From Parachlorella kessleri (taxonomy: Eukaryota > Chlorophyta > Trebouxiophyceae > Chlorellales > Chlorellaceae): a DNA stretch of 64,000 nt. Positions 38,698 through 50,661 of the stretch are shown piece after piece. The position numbers and the translations under genes are program-made. Location of the stretch: assembly GCA_001598975.1 (NCBI GenBank), contig BBXU01000549.1, positions 1 through 64,000 of the forward strand. Reading direction: 5' to 3'. Under the pieces are notes generated by a model. It did no database searches and was not told the DNA's origin. It saw only the letters and a program-made list of their open reading frames with translations. Positions within the stretch are counted from its first letter, which is position 1; each line of letters opens with the position of its first letter.

Positions 38698-41600
38698 ATG
38701 GCGTTAGCAACTGAAGGGGGCAGCTTCTGGGAACCGCTGGACTTGGGAGGAGCCCTGGACCCTCTCGAGAGCGTCCTTGAGCTTGACGGTTGCCTACAGC
38801 CCTGCGATTGCTCGCTGCTGGCCGGCCAAGACCCACTGTTAGCAGACACCTCACCTGAGTGGCTTGCCAGTGACTTGGCAGCTGGCCACGCCGGCAGGGC
38901 TGTGGCAGTCGGGGAGTCGTCCTGCCAGCCACGTCACAATGGTGACCTACTGCCATCACTTCTACATAATGAGCAGCCCCAGACCCCGGCTGAGGGCAGC
39001 TTTGGGCTGGCAGCCGCCCCTGTCAACAGCGGTAGTGACGACCTAGCAGCTGCGGCAAGCTTGATTGCAGCTTCCTGGGAGACAAACGGCCTCCACCTGC
39101 TTGACGACGCACAACGCAGGCAGCCTGTGCACGGCAGCCTCCGGCGACAGCAGCAGCAGCAGCAGCAGCACTTGCAGCAGCCATTAGACGCTGGAACACG
39201 CCAGCCAAAGCCCAGGGGGCGCCCGCGCGCAGACCGCTCGCAGATGACGGAGAAGCAGTTGAAAGCCATTAGAATCACCGAGGCGCACCATGCACGCAAG
39301 GTGTGGACGCTGCTGATGGTGTGGTCAGGGTCCTGTGGTGTGCTGCCTGCCCTCTGGCCTGCCTGGTGTGCGGCTTGGCTGTGGGGCTCGTGGATGTTGT
39401 TGGGTGCAAGCGGCAAATGAAGTTGGCGCTGCCACTGCGGCTGGGTGTGTTACTTGAAAGCTTGAATACATACCTGTGGCCCAATATGGACGCTGCACAA
39501 AGGAGCAATGCTTCAGCATGGAACACATCGCATTCCGCTGAAGGGCCCTTGCAATTTAATGACCGAACTTGTGTGAGCTCAGTGTGTCCGCATCTAAAAG
39601 CACATGGGGCCATCTTAACTTCATGCCAACAACCGTATAGGAGCGCTGTGCGCTTGATGCTTTGTAGCTTTTGATCGCTCCAAACGCATGTCATTTGCAG
39701 GGTGGGTGACGCTGCTAATGATGTAAATGCCTGCAGAAGAACCACTTGCGTGACCTGGAGGAGCGGGTCGCTGATGTGAAGGCGGAACTGGAGAGGGAGA
39801 GGGCTCGACAGGTACGCGCTTTGCTGCTGTTGGCCAGTAGCGTCTTGTGATGGGCGAGTCGCATGCATGGCAGCGGGGCCAGTAGTGACTGGCCCCAAGG
39901 CTGAGGCAGGGTGTACTGAGTAGTGAGGGCGGAGTCAGGGGGTGCCCCTGGGTCATGCGTTCCCCTGTTCCCGCTGTGATCACAGGGCTGACAGCAAGTC
40001 AGGTGTGTGACGGGGCATGTTGTGGGTCCAGAGGCTAGTAATTGACTGGTACATTTCCGAGTGAGGGTATTGCAGGAGGAGGGCCAGCAAGCCCTGGCAG
40101 CGCTGGAGCGGCTTCTTAACTACTCAGAAGAGATGGCAGGGATTTTGAGGCAGCATGGACAGGTTGGTCATCCTGAGTGAGCGGTATGACCTTGGGCCTC
40201 GGGTTGGGATGCAAGCTGGGGGTGGTTGTCAGTGCGCTGAGGCAGCGTCCTCTCCTTCCTGTCACATGATCTCCTCAGCTGAATTTAGGAAATTTTTTCC
40301 ATTACTTGTTTATAGTTCCACGGGGACACCGTAGCTCTCGGCCGGGTTTTATATGGTATGTTCTGCTATTTGCCTGCTGCGACTCTTGCCCAACCTGGCA
40401 CGTCGGTAAGCAGCATGGCATGCTTCTCTGCAGGCAGGAGGTGGCTCCTGGCGACTAGGTGCCCCCGATGTACCTCCCCACCAGGTACCCACTTTTAACA
40501 GCAGAGACCTGCGGCTGGCAGCGGCCTGTCCTCACCAGGCGGGGCTCCTGCTTGGGGCGGACTGCAGTGCAGAGCAGCTGTCACCAGAGCGGCTGGCTCA
40601 GGAGGCAGACGCATTTGCAGCCGCTGCCTACTGCCGCACCCTCGACCAGCACCTGCGCATCCCTGGCCTATTCCCGCGGCAGCAGCTCGCCCCGGCCTCT
40701 GGACTGCTGGTGGCCACCTGGGCACAGAAGCTGCCCCGCACCTGGCGCTTCATAGAGGCTGTGATGCGGGGCCAGGTGCCCTCGTTGCTGCCTGGGCAGA
40801 GGGGCGCAGTGGCAGCAGGCATCCAGGTCAGCATACAGCTGCAACTGGAGCGGTGGCGGCGGCACCACGAAGCAAGGCAGCAGCAGCCAAACACGTGCCA
40901 GCTCAGCTACCACGACATGCACGAAACGCCACAGATGGCGACGGTCTGGGCTGCAGGTGGGGGCACCAGGCCTGCAGCGTCACCGGCAAGCACAGCTTTA
41001 CAGGGGGGAGCGGGCCACATGGGTGGCGCAGGGCGTGCTGTGGCTGTGGCTGTTTGCTATGTGTACCTGCACTGTGCCGCACTGCTGTCACTGGGAAAAC
41101 CCGGCCTGTTACACTCTCTCGCCTTATGCTTGCCCTGGTCCCGGCAGGGCGGCTTGATTGCCTCCTGCCTGCTTGCTATGAGATGCTCTGATGAGGGCAC
41201 TCGTAATGACTGAGTATCTAGCAGACGTTTCCTGTCGCCTGCCGCCGCTCATGCCTGTTGTGTGCTCATGTGCTTGGTTCTGTCCTGCAGCCGGCCCTGC
41301 CGTGGTGGATGAGCTGCGGAGCTTCAACCCAGGCGACTTTGCGCAAGGGTGGCTGGACTGTGCAAGGGTCGCCAGGTGGGCAGCTAGCCAATGATGTGTG
41401 GGACGGATCCAGCATCTGAGCCTGTTCCTTGTGCCACTTGCACCGGAGCGTTGCACCGCATGTGGGTGTCTAGGCGTTTCTGTAGGCGATCCATGGGGCT
41501 GGTGCCAAGTGTGCTTTGGGCAACCTATACCACCGGAGCATGGTAGGATGCCCACCGACAGTGGTGGAAGTTGATACAGACATGTCATTAAGACATTTGG

Positions 41601-43547
41601 TAGTGTATGTGCATTTTAACGGTCCCAGGGACCTGGGTCTCTGTGGTTGGACACGCTTCAGAATGCGGTCATGTCCGGTTGCAGTATGCGGCCTGCTTTG
41701 TTGCTGTATGCTGGGCTACAAACTGTCATGTGACCGACTATGGCCGCTGCCTGCAAGACAAGTGACTCTCAGCCCGCTTGAGCCTGGCCCTCTTACAGGG
41801 AAGCTTTGGCGGAGTACGATGCCACACAGGACGAGGAGCAAGCGTTGGGACAACTCCAGCCTGTACACTGGCTGGTGAGTGGTTCCAGTCACTGATGGGT
41901 TCACCGAGGCCCCTGATGGTGGCATATGGGGTGCATGTGGCAAACCCTTGGACGTGCGTGGGTTGTCCCCACTTGCATGTCTCCGGCCACAGGAAGTTTA
42001 TTGACACATTGCTGCGTAGGGTTTCAAGCATGCTGGTACAGCAGGGCTTGATGGGTTGGGTAGGAAAGGAGGCATTGAGACTGATTGTAACAGGCTGCAA
42101 GTCACCGGACACCCCGCCGCCTTCTTTCCTTTTCGCTGCTCCATCCTGCTGGCATCTATCAGCTACGTATAGTGTGCGGCTAGGGCCCCAGCCCAGCCGC
42201 CCTATATGAGATTTTGGTGAGTTTTTGACGGTCATGCTGCGCGGTGGCCTTGCAGGGTGGCGTGATGAGGCTGGCAGTGCTGCACAACCCTCTGTGCCTG
42301 GACCACCTCTTCATTACAACTGCTGAGAAGGACCTGTCTGAGGAGCGGCGAAGGGAGAAGTATGACGCGATCGTGGTGAGCCAAGTGAAAGCATGTCGAC
42401 ATTGAGTAGGTGATAATCGAATTTTGTGGTTTGAGGGCATGGTGTATCCTGGCAATTAGTGGGCCGCACCCGGCAATGAGTTGGCTGCAAATACTTGGCC
42501 GCATTTGTGGGGCACGAGCATCATTCTGGTCAGGTGACAGTGCGCCGGTAGAATAGGCGAAAACTAGTTCGTGATAGCACGGTGCTGCAGGCTGCCATAG
42601 ACATCACCCCGTTCCAGCAGGAGCGCTACCTGGAGCTTGCCGAGGCCTACACCAGCTTTGTGCAGCAGGCAAGGCAGCACAAGACGGCGGCCCTTGAGGT
42701 CATTGCGCAGGTGAGACGGTGTCAAAAGACCCACCAGTGGCTGCTTGTGCAGAGGTATCTGGGATACATGTGTCGGGATGCGTCATCTGCAGGCACCCGC
42801 ACTGTGCAGCCTGGGAGCGGCCCTGGGTGTCACAGTAGTTACTTCCTTTGAAACCCACCTCCTCCCTGAGGTCCCCTGGTGCTTGTGCGTGCAGAGCGCC
42901 GTTGATGGCAAGCCAGCCTCATCGAGCCTGGGGCGCATGGCCGCACGGTACCTAGAGGCGATCCAAGGGGCCTCCATGCTGACTGCGTACCGCGACGCCG
43001 AGGTGGTCGCGTGTGTGGAGCTGATGAACGGCATGGGCAAGGTGAGGGTGGGTCCATCAGTTGAGGATGTGCGAAACTGTAGGGGAGTGGTCAGAGAGCA
43101 GCGGGGCGCCTGCTCACTTGTGGCGTTTGCGGTTCCCTGGGCCTGGGGACGATGGCCACAAGTGCAGTTGGGCTGAGCTGTTGCTTGCACCCTGAGGGGG
43201 TGCTAGGGTCAAAGGTTCGTGTGGTTTAATTTGGATTGGTCATCGTGGCCATGATGGTGGGTGTGCTTGTTGCATGTGCCGAGCAGGAGTCACCGCCAGG
43301 TTTGGTGCAGGGGCTTTGGAGGTCTTATCTCTTATGCTGCTTGCGTCGGGTGTGCCACGTTGCGAGGGACATGGCCGCAGCTGCTCCCAGTATCGTGATA
43401 ATATGGTTGCCACCGTGCCTCATGCAGATCACCAAGCCACTGCAGAAGGCACGTGCCACAGCCATGGCCTACCCACACTTCATCGACCTCCTGCAAGTCA
43501 TGGAGGCCATCAAACGCCTCCCACCGCCCAGCCACAGGCTGCGCTGA
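38698..43547 (+). CDS. Array copy E: bZIP-like, AT-hook-like family protein (651 aa)
   Basis: Exons: 38698-39300, 39737-39811, 40076-40162, 40434-40956, 41291-41375, 41799-41874, 42256-42375, 42591-42710, 42895-43041, 43428-43547. It starts MALATEGGSFWEPLDLGGAL, with FW instead of LW, and continues DPLESVLELDGCLQPCDCSL. A Gln7 tract precedes KPRGRPRADRSQMTEKQL; the coil is TEAHHARK, KNHLRDLEERVADV, then LAALERLLNYSEEMA. Exon 4 has an unusual N-terminal half and keeps WAQKLPRTWRFIEAVMRGQV. Exon 6 is one residue shorter and exon 7 one longer than in most copies. The C-terminus is KPLQKARATAMAYPHFIDLL, ending PPPSHRLR. All donors are GT, including intron 2 (GTACGC). TGTAA at 43,896-43,900 is a candidate polyadenylation signal. 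Confidence 0.82.
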
Positions 43548-44073
43548 AAATACTGGAGGATACCTCCACCTGTATTATAGCGTGGACGTTATTGCAGTGA
43601 GCAAAGTGACTCAGTCACTGCCAGGCCAGGCCATGGGATGCTGTGGCTGACAAAGGCTGAGGTAGCATGCTTCTTAGTGATTGTCTCCCACGGTTTAATG
43701 AACATGTACTTGTATGGCATTTGTTGTTATGGCAGGCTTGCATCAGCTGTCCCCCGCACCGCCTGAGCTGTACTCTCATCTGCTCTTGCTCCTCTAGCCC
43801 GTTTACCTGGCAATGGATGGTGCCCCGTCTGGGGAGCCGACTGCGTTTAATGTGCAATGCACACCAGACCAGACGCGAGACGTACATATTTTGATTGTAA
43901 GATAGTTATGGAATGGCAAGGCCAGCCTGGGCAGACATAGTGCAACCCCCTTGTGCACCACCTACCTTGGAGGTGGAGCACCAGCCCTACTGTAATACAG
44001 GGAGCACGCTACGCTCGTTACCTCGTTGTCTCTTATAAACCTGGCAAGGACGGACCATCCATATTATATTATG

Positions 44074-44137
44074 TCAGTCCAGTCCAGTCCAGCCCAGCTC
44101 TACTCCCTGTTCGGACTACCTGCCACCCATGCTAATA
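44074..44137 (+). repeat. Dispersed repeat R1 unit
   Basis: CAGTCCAGTCCAGTCCAGCC, then CAGCTCTACTCCCTGTTCGG and CTACCTGCCACCCATGCTAA. It matches the unit at 63,731-63,843 and, inverted, those after copies D and G. Confidence 0.8.
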
Positions 44138-44439
44138 ACATGCCTTCTGGATTAGATCTCAAGCAAGACCCAGAACATAAATGGCTCAGCACTGAGGCAA
44201 GACTCGGGCTCAGTGTGCGTCCAGCCCTGTCAGTTTTACAGCTAGCAATGCTAAGTGGACGATAGCTGGTGTTGACTTTCACAAGTCTGGCCGTGGGCTT
44301 AGGTCGATGCGGCTACTAAGGCGCCTATATCTGCACAAGCCGCCTGAAGATCCTATCGGTTGAAAGTGTCTAAAGAAAGACCGGCCTGCGTCGTCTGCCT
44401 GCGAACGAATGGTGATCACCGGGCTTGCGGGTTATATAT

Positions 44440-44460
44440 CCCGCCACACGGATTATTTAT
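44440..44460 (+). promoter_or_regulatory. Array promoter module, copy F
   Basis: CCCGCCACACG then GATTATTTAT at 44,451-44,460, 369 bases before the start codon. The sequence closely matches that of copy E. Confidence 0.6.
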
Positions 44461-44828
44461 GCAGCCCCAGTGTGTCTAGAGGCCGTCTGTGTAAAGACAG
44501 CAGTTTCATCAGTAAAAAGCATATGCGCTGTCGCGTCATTAGCTCAAATCCATTTGCGACGTGCTTGGCAGGCTCCATACTTGAGATGTCCTGAACCGAA
44601 CATTAGCACGCTTGCTTGGGTTGTTAGCCCCATCGTTGGCAGGGGATCCGCTTCATGCACTGCATACAGGTAAGCGAGGTTAGCAGAGCTTCGACTATCA
44701 CTGATTGATAGGCAGGCAAGGATCCCAAGTGATGTGACCCATGACAGTGCCCATAGTATGAGCAGCTTCCGGTACTGATGCAGGTGTAGCAGGGAAGAAA
44801 CCGCAAGGGCCTGAGCTTATCTGTCACG

Positions 44829-47800
44829 ATGCCAACAACCCTCGGCGAGAGCAGCTTGTGGGACTTGGGTGCACCTCTAGAGCCCCTGGAAAGCTTCCTC
44901 GCCTCACACGACTGCCTGCAAGAGAGCCGTGAGTCCCTCCTGCTCGAGCAAGGCTTGGATCTGTTCCTCAGCGAAGAAAGCGCGGCGGACGCTTGGCTTT
45001 TTGCCGACGTGGCAGGGGTCGGCGAGCCTGGGTCTATAGGGGCGGCTTCATGTCCGCCCCTCAGTCCCCCAGAGGGCGCAGCAAGCATGGGGCCTCCAGC
45101 ATTGCACCCAGGGCAGCCGCTGGCTCAGACAATGCCCAGCCATGCAGCCGTCCTTCCTAGCCTCAGCAGTGGTGACAGTTTGGGAATTCCAACCAGCCCT
45201 GGCACTCCTGGCGGCCTGGAGGTGGACATACCGGTGCCAAGCAGCGCGCCGGAGCCTGCTTACAACTCCCTGCTTGCCCAGCAGCAGCAGCAGGAGCAGC
45301 AGCAGCAGCAGGCTGCTGTGGGTGGCAGCCTCCCCAAGCAGTCAAGGGGCAGGGGGCGGCCGCGGGCGGACCGCTCGCAAATGACCAGACGGCAACTGAA
45401 GGCAATACAGCATGCTCAGGCACACTCTGAGCGCAAGGTGCGTCGAAAACATTAGAAATGGACACGTATCTTGTATGATGTGCATAGCAGCTGGAGCGCT
45501 GGTCCTGCACTGAGTTAAGGAAGCAAGATAGGCTTTGGGTTACGGAAGCACTTATGGGTGTTGCCAGAGCTGCTTGTTTGTGGTGCAAAGCTTTAAATCA
45601 CTATACCAGCACAGGGCATCGCCACTACCTTTGTGCCTGCAGAAGAGCCACATGCGTGAACTGGAGGAGCGGGTGGCTGAAGTGAGGGCGGACCTAGAGA
45701 GGGAGAGGGCGCAGCAGGCACGTTGTGCACCGCTTGATGGATTGCACCAGTGTGCTGCGTGTAGGGCCGCCCTCTAATATGCCTACAACATTGGAGCAAG
45801 TTTATGCATGCGCTGCCAACGGTATATTCGACCAAGCTCTGCTCCTGCATTTTGTCCGGTGTGTGTCTGTGGGCCGATGACATGCGCACTCCAGTATGCC
45901 AGTGCTTGGTTTTGAACTGGCACTGCTAACTGAGTGTTAACCACCCTTCTCGTACGTGACGATGAAATTGCCAGGTGGGGCTCCGCTAGCTGAGCATACT
46001 ACTTTATGTCTGCGGTGCAGGAGGCTGGCCAACGGGCCATTGGGGTTCTTGAGCGGCTTCTAAGCTACAGAGATGGCATGATTGCGGCCCTCGAGGAGCA
46101 CGGCAGGGCTGGAGGCGGCACGGAGGGAGGGAAGGCAGGACAGCGGGAAAGTCCCGGCCATGCTGGCCACCTTGCACTGGCAACAGCAGCCGACGGTACT
46201 TGCTGCAGGGACCTTTACAGCTACAGCTGGAGCAGCTGCAACTGTGGCCGCTGCTGCCGGGGCCGGGCAGGCCTTTTGACCCTAACCGTGCCACCCAGCC
46301 TGCCCAGGGGCAGCTGGGTGCACAAGCTGCCTGCCACGCGCCGCTTTGTCGAGCATGTGCTGAAAGTGCAGCTGCCGGCAATGCAAGCAGGGGAGTGGCC
46401 AGCATCTTGCGGGCCAGCCCAGTTCCAGCGGCTGCAGCAGCAGCAGCAGCAGGAGTGGCACGAGGGGCAGCGGCCGGCGACGGGAAGCTTGCGCCACCAG
46501 GAAGAGCTGATGTATGGGCCCGACGCCTTCAAGGCCATCTGTGCCACAGGTACTGCCTTGCCTGCATGCAGAGGGATTGTGGGCTAGCTGTCCTTGCTTG
46601 CAGCAATGGCATGCACCACCACTGCATGGAGGGCAGCACAGCCAGGCAGCAGTGCAGTGGAGCACGCAAGACCAAAATAGGAAGTGGCGTGGGGTATGCG
46701 GGTTGGCAGGCATCAGCTCTGCCTCTTGCGATACTGCGCATGACGAGGGACATTCCAGGGCTCCTCACCCCAATGTCAAAAGTGTTTTCTCTGGTGCCCT
46801 ACTGCTGAAAGGTTGCTGTGCATGGGCAAGGCCAAGCACCATGCTGGCACCTGCCTGTCACGTCATGTTTGTGCTTCACCCCTGCAGCCGCCCCTGAAGT
46901 GGTAGAAGAAGTGCGGACCATGGACGCTGCCGACATTGTTGAGGGCTGGCGAGACTATGCTCGCGAGTGCCGGTAAGACACACTAGTAGAGATGCTCTCG
47001 ACTACAACCACAACGGCCTGGCAGGGCCACTCCACGACAGCTCTCCCGAGCTGCTAGCTGAGGGTTGTGCTTGGTGCTGGGGCTGTGCTTTCTGTCATGA
47101 CATGTATCGTTAGGCACTGCTGCCGCTGACGCCCAGTCGCCTTGCTTATGCCCGTGTGCAGGGACATCGTGGCAGAGTATGACGTGACGCAGAACGAGGC
47201 AGCCGCCCTCTCCAGGATGAAGCCACACATGGAGAGGCTGGTGGGTCCTGCTTGTCTGCTTTGACTTCTCCTGTGTGCAAGAGGGTGTTAGAATGGGAGC
47301 AGGGGTGGTGGGGAAGCACCATCAGTCAGCAAAGCAGTACGTGAAGAAGTGGCAGCGCCGCAAAAGGCGGCAGATGGTTTCTAGTTAGCAGCGGCTCGCA
47401 CTTCCAGAACAGCGAGAACGTTCTAGCTAGGTAAAGGGTTGTATCTGTGTACGCATGCACTTCATGCCTGCCTTCAAAAATCCTGTCTACATGACCCATC
47501 AGCCATCAGGTAGTGCTGTAAGCCATGCAGGCGGGGTCCACAGCTTGATGCTGGCAGTCTGCGATTGCAAGTGGGGTGGTGAGCAAGCGTGTGCTGCTTA
47601 CAGTTTTTAGGCCCCCAGGGGGGTCAGCTGGCTGCAAGCTGAAGCTACGTTGAACTGCATCGTGCCCGCCTTGCAGGGTATTTTCTTGAACCTAGCGTTT
47701 CTGTACAATAAGGGCTTGATGGCGTACCTCTACCTGGCGAGTGCCGACAACCTGTCTGACGAGCAGCAGCGGGAGAAGTACGACGTCATTGTGGTGAGCG

Positions 47801-49048
47801 CGGCTGGGCGTCACCCTGCAAGACTATCTGGACAGGGCGGCGTTGAAGCCCACAGCACGGCGGTGCATGCCTGCGTGTTGCAGCCGCACTGTTGCCTGTG
47901 GCAGCAAGTGATCATTACCTAGGATGGGAGACCATTGGTGATTGTGCCCGCCTTTCACCCTTTCTCATAGCGTAACTCCGGCCTCCTCCTTTGCTTGCTC
48001 CTGCAGGCCGCCATGGACATCACGCCATCCCAGCAGGAGCGCTACCTGGAGCTTGCCGACGCCTACACCAGCTTTGTGCAGCAGGCTCGGCAGCACAAGT
48101 CCGAGGCAGTTGCGCGAATCGCCAAGGTGAGGGAACCCCTCGGCAGCCGGCCAACAGCTCGCTGGGTGCACTGCTGGGCCTGCCCGTGGTGGCCTGCCAA
48201 GCGTACACAGTTGTTTTCGGCTTCTGTGCTTGCACCTCCTTCCCCCCTTTCCGATCCTGCCTGCTGATTGACGCAGCTGGCACCCGCCACACTGCTGTCT
48301 GGCCCCTTCCTGTGACATGCATTTCTATTTAGAGGTCCTGCCAGGGAGATTGCCAGGCTCACTTCTAACCTAGGCGGCTCAGTCCGCTTTTGGTGTGCAG
48401 GGCGCCTTCAGCAGTCTGCCAGCCACTGCCAGTATGGGGCGCATGGTGTCTGGGTACCTGGAAGCGCTGGAGGGTGCCGCCATGCTAGAATCCTACCCCG
48501 ATGCTGAGACCACCGCAATCATGCAGCTATCCAAAGGCATGGCCAAGGTGCGCCCTTGCCCTGCTTAGGTTATGTAAGTTTGCTGTTATTGGGCTGGCAT
48601 GCTTAGGGCGAGCCTTGTTGGGTGCTTATATGCTGGACCATGGGGTCTGCACACAGGTCGTTTTACTTGCCTCCGCTGCCCTGGACAGCCAGGCAGGACT
48701 GAACAGCTGAGTTACAAGCCTGGGGACAACGCATTAGCAGCCAGGGCACATAAAGCCAAGCCTTGGGGAAGGTTTGTAAAGAAGCTACACTTTGTGTGTG
48801 CTGGCGTGTTCCCCTGTGCTGGCAGCCCTGCAGCGGCCCTGACTCACAACCACACCGCCTTTCCGTCGCAGATCTACCGGCCGCTGCAGAAGGCGAGAGG
48901 GGCGGCGATGGCCTACCCCCAGTTCATGGATGTGCTGCACATCATGGAGTCCATCAAGCGGCTGCCGCCACCGGAGCAGCGGAAGCAGGAACTATGCTTG
49001 AGAGGGCAGGCGGAAGCAGTGCCGCATCATCAGTCCACCGTAAGGTGA
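44829..49048 (+). CDS. Array copy F: bZIP-like, AT-hook-like family protein (645 aa), exons 3 and 4 fused
   Basis: Exons: 44829-45437, 45643-45717, 46021-46549, 46888-46972, 47162-47240, 47677-47793, 48007-48126, 48401-48547, 48872-49048. It starts MPTTLGESSLWDLGAPLEPL; two Gln runs split by Glu precede RGRGRPRADRSQMTRRQL. The coil is AQAHSERK, KSHMRELEERVAEV, then IGVLERLLSYRDGM. Where other copies have an intron after exon 3, F reads straight through without a stop into a Cys-rich stretch and then SWVHKLPATRRFVEHVLKVQ. This gives one 529-base exon and nine exons in all. W is replaced by R in the usual PATW motif. Intron 2 has a GC donor (GCACGT at 45,718). The last exon is extended to 58 residues beyond the common end PPPEQRKQ. 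No other breaks were seen. Confidence 0.8.
48215..48335 (+). repeat. Dispersed repeat R2, unit in intron 8 of copy F
   Basis: TTGACGCAGCTGGCACCCGC, CACACTGCTGTCTGGCCCCT and TCCTGTGACATGCATTTC, preceded by TTCCCCCCTTTCCGATCCTG. The sequence is very close to the units at 20,830 and 62,541. Confidence 0.7.
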
Positions 49049-49678
49049 CTGAACTATCTCTGCCACGGGTGTGAAGGGGTTGTGCTCCCTGGGAAGCAAG
49101 GGGCTGTGCCTCTGGGCAGAATGAGGCATAAGAGGCAGGCGGCATTAGAGTCGTCGATGTCATTTTCTGGTTCAAGCTACTCTGACAATGTATTACTAGA
49201 CAGCATTGTTGTGAAATCGTCACATTGGGCAACGTGATGCTGATGGCCCCAGATGAAGCCCAGGAAGCGGTATGTAGGCTGACTGTATACACAGAGGGGT
49301 CTCCCTCCTTGCTGCTTCCTGCCCCAGCTGTCTTGTATGCTGGCAATATAGGTGGTCCTTCTCCTCAGAAAGTTCTGATGAAGTGTGCTTGCCACACCAT
49401 GTTTGCAACATTGGGACGCATCACTTGAGCACCTTTGTACAGTGCTGGTCAGCATTCCGCACCAGCGTGAGTGCAAGTTCAGCAGGGTCACACTTGTTCT
49501 GTTCTATATAGAGGGCACATAGCACAGGGCCCTCCTGCAGGATGCTGGTGACAGTAACCTAAGGGCTTGGTGTCTGTTATAATTGTTGTGTTGGCTAGCC
49601 TGGCATGCCAGGTCACTCTTGGTAATTATGCATACTCAGTAGCAAATACCCAGTGAAGCAGGCGTGGGGGGAGAACTA

Positions 49679-50130
49679 CTAAATTAGAACGCAGGGGAGA
49701 ATCAGGCGCATTCTGCATCCAGCCCTGTCCGTACAGTCCACCTCTCACTCCCTGTTCGCACTCTCTGCCAGCCAAACCTCTAATCAGAACTCAGGCGAGC
49801 CCCCGAGCACTACTGCATCGCCCCGTCACTACAGTTCACCTACAACTCGGTTCGCACGACCAGCCACCCTTACTTACTTACTTACTAGAGCTGTCTGCCT
49901 GCTCTGCTTGAAGCTGGGCCTCCTACTCCTGCTGGCGTTACTTCAGGCCTAAACCCTTTCTCTGCTACCCCTGCCTGAGCTTCAGCTGCACCCAACCTTC
50001 CAGTGGCCTGAACTTATCTCTCGGAGATAATAGCTGGATTAGAACTCGGCACGACCAACAGCACGCTTGCATCCAGCCCTGTAGTACATTAGCCCCCTCA
50101 CTCTCTGTCGCACTACCTACCGCCGTAAGC
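49679..50130 (+). repeat. Run of decayed R1 units
   Basis: At least three units are visible, each with GAACTCAGGC-like, CATCCAGCCCTGT and CTCACTCCCTGTTCGCACTA-like segments (about 49,680-49,775, 49,778-49,877 and 50,034-50,130), with a short (TTAC)4 run at about 49,870-49,886. Confidence 0.65.
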
Positions 50131-50362
50131 CAGAGCTGGGGGCTCCAATGCCTGCTGAACTTAGTTCACCCCTGAAAGTCGGCGGTTTATGTATATGCAG
50201 CTCCCGTATCATGACTGCGACGTGACACCGCCTCCACTTGACTTTAGCGAACGTCGAACGCTGCGGCACAAGTCGCCGACATCACTCCGCCTGTGCAGAG
50301 TTCAGTACGCAGCTTGAAATCGTGGACCTTCGCACTTGAAATCACTGGATGCGCGCGCCTCC

Positions 50363-50380
50363 CCGCCAAAGGATTATGTA
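50363..50380 (+). promoter_or_regulatory. Array promoter module, copy G
   Basis: CCCCGCCAAAG followed by GATTATGTA at 50,372-50,380, a variant shared only with copy H. A probable 5'UTR intron follows, with donor GTAAGC near 50,502 and acceptor CACTGCAG ending 21 bases before the start codon. Confidence 0.55.
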
Positions 50381-50661
50381 GGCCTTTCCACATGTGCCTA
50401 GCTGGTCCGGGGTGCCTTTCAAGGTCTGTCCCTTCACACTATTGATAAGGCGTAAGTTATCAAAGGGTTTCAGACAGTATTTCTGGCAGCTTGGCTGTTG
50501 CTGGTAAGCGGGTGGATCGCGTAATAACTCAGCCAGGTGCCCTGGCTCCAGTTCAATTCAGAGGAGGTTATCTTGTATCATATGTACTTACTCCACTGCC
50601 CGCTAGTAGCTTATATGATGAGAGCTCACTTGTTCACTGCAGGCGGCCTTCCTCGCTAAAC

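Larger units (their letters stand above)
43548..44828. other. Spacer between copies E and F
   Basis: This contains the probable E polyadenylation signal, one R1 unit (44,074-44,137) and the promoter module of copy F. No exon was recognised. Confidence 0.5.
49049..50661. other. Spacer between copies F and G
   Basis: This is one of the longer spacers. Its middle (49,679-50,130) is a run of decayed R1 units. The right end holds the promoter module of copy G and a probable 5'UTR intron. Confidence 0.5.

Noticed and set aside
44074..44137. Tandem CAGTC repeats as a minisatellite or CRISPR-like array
   Set aside because: There are only a few CAGTC units, and the sequence is one copy of the dispersed R1 repeat.
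50491..50661. N-terminal extension of copy G in frame upstream of MSPTSLG
   Set aside because: The stretch crosses a probable splice acceptor (CACTGCAG), is not open in copy H, and lacks similarity to other copies.
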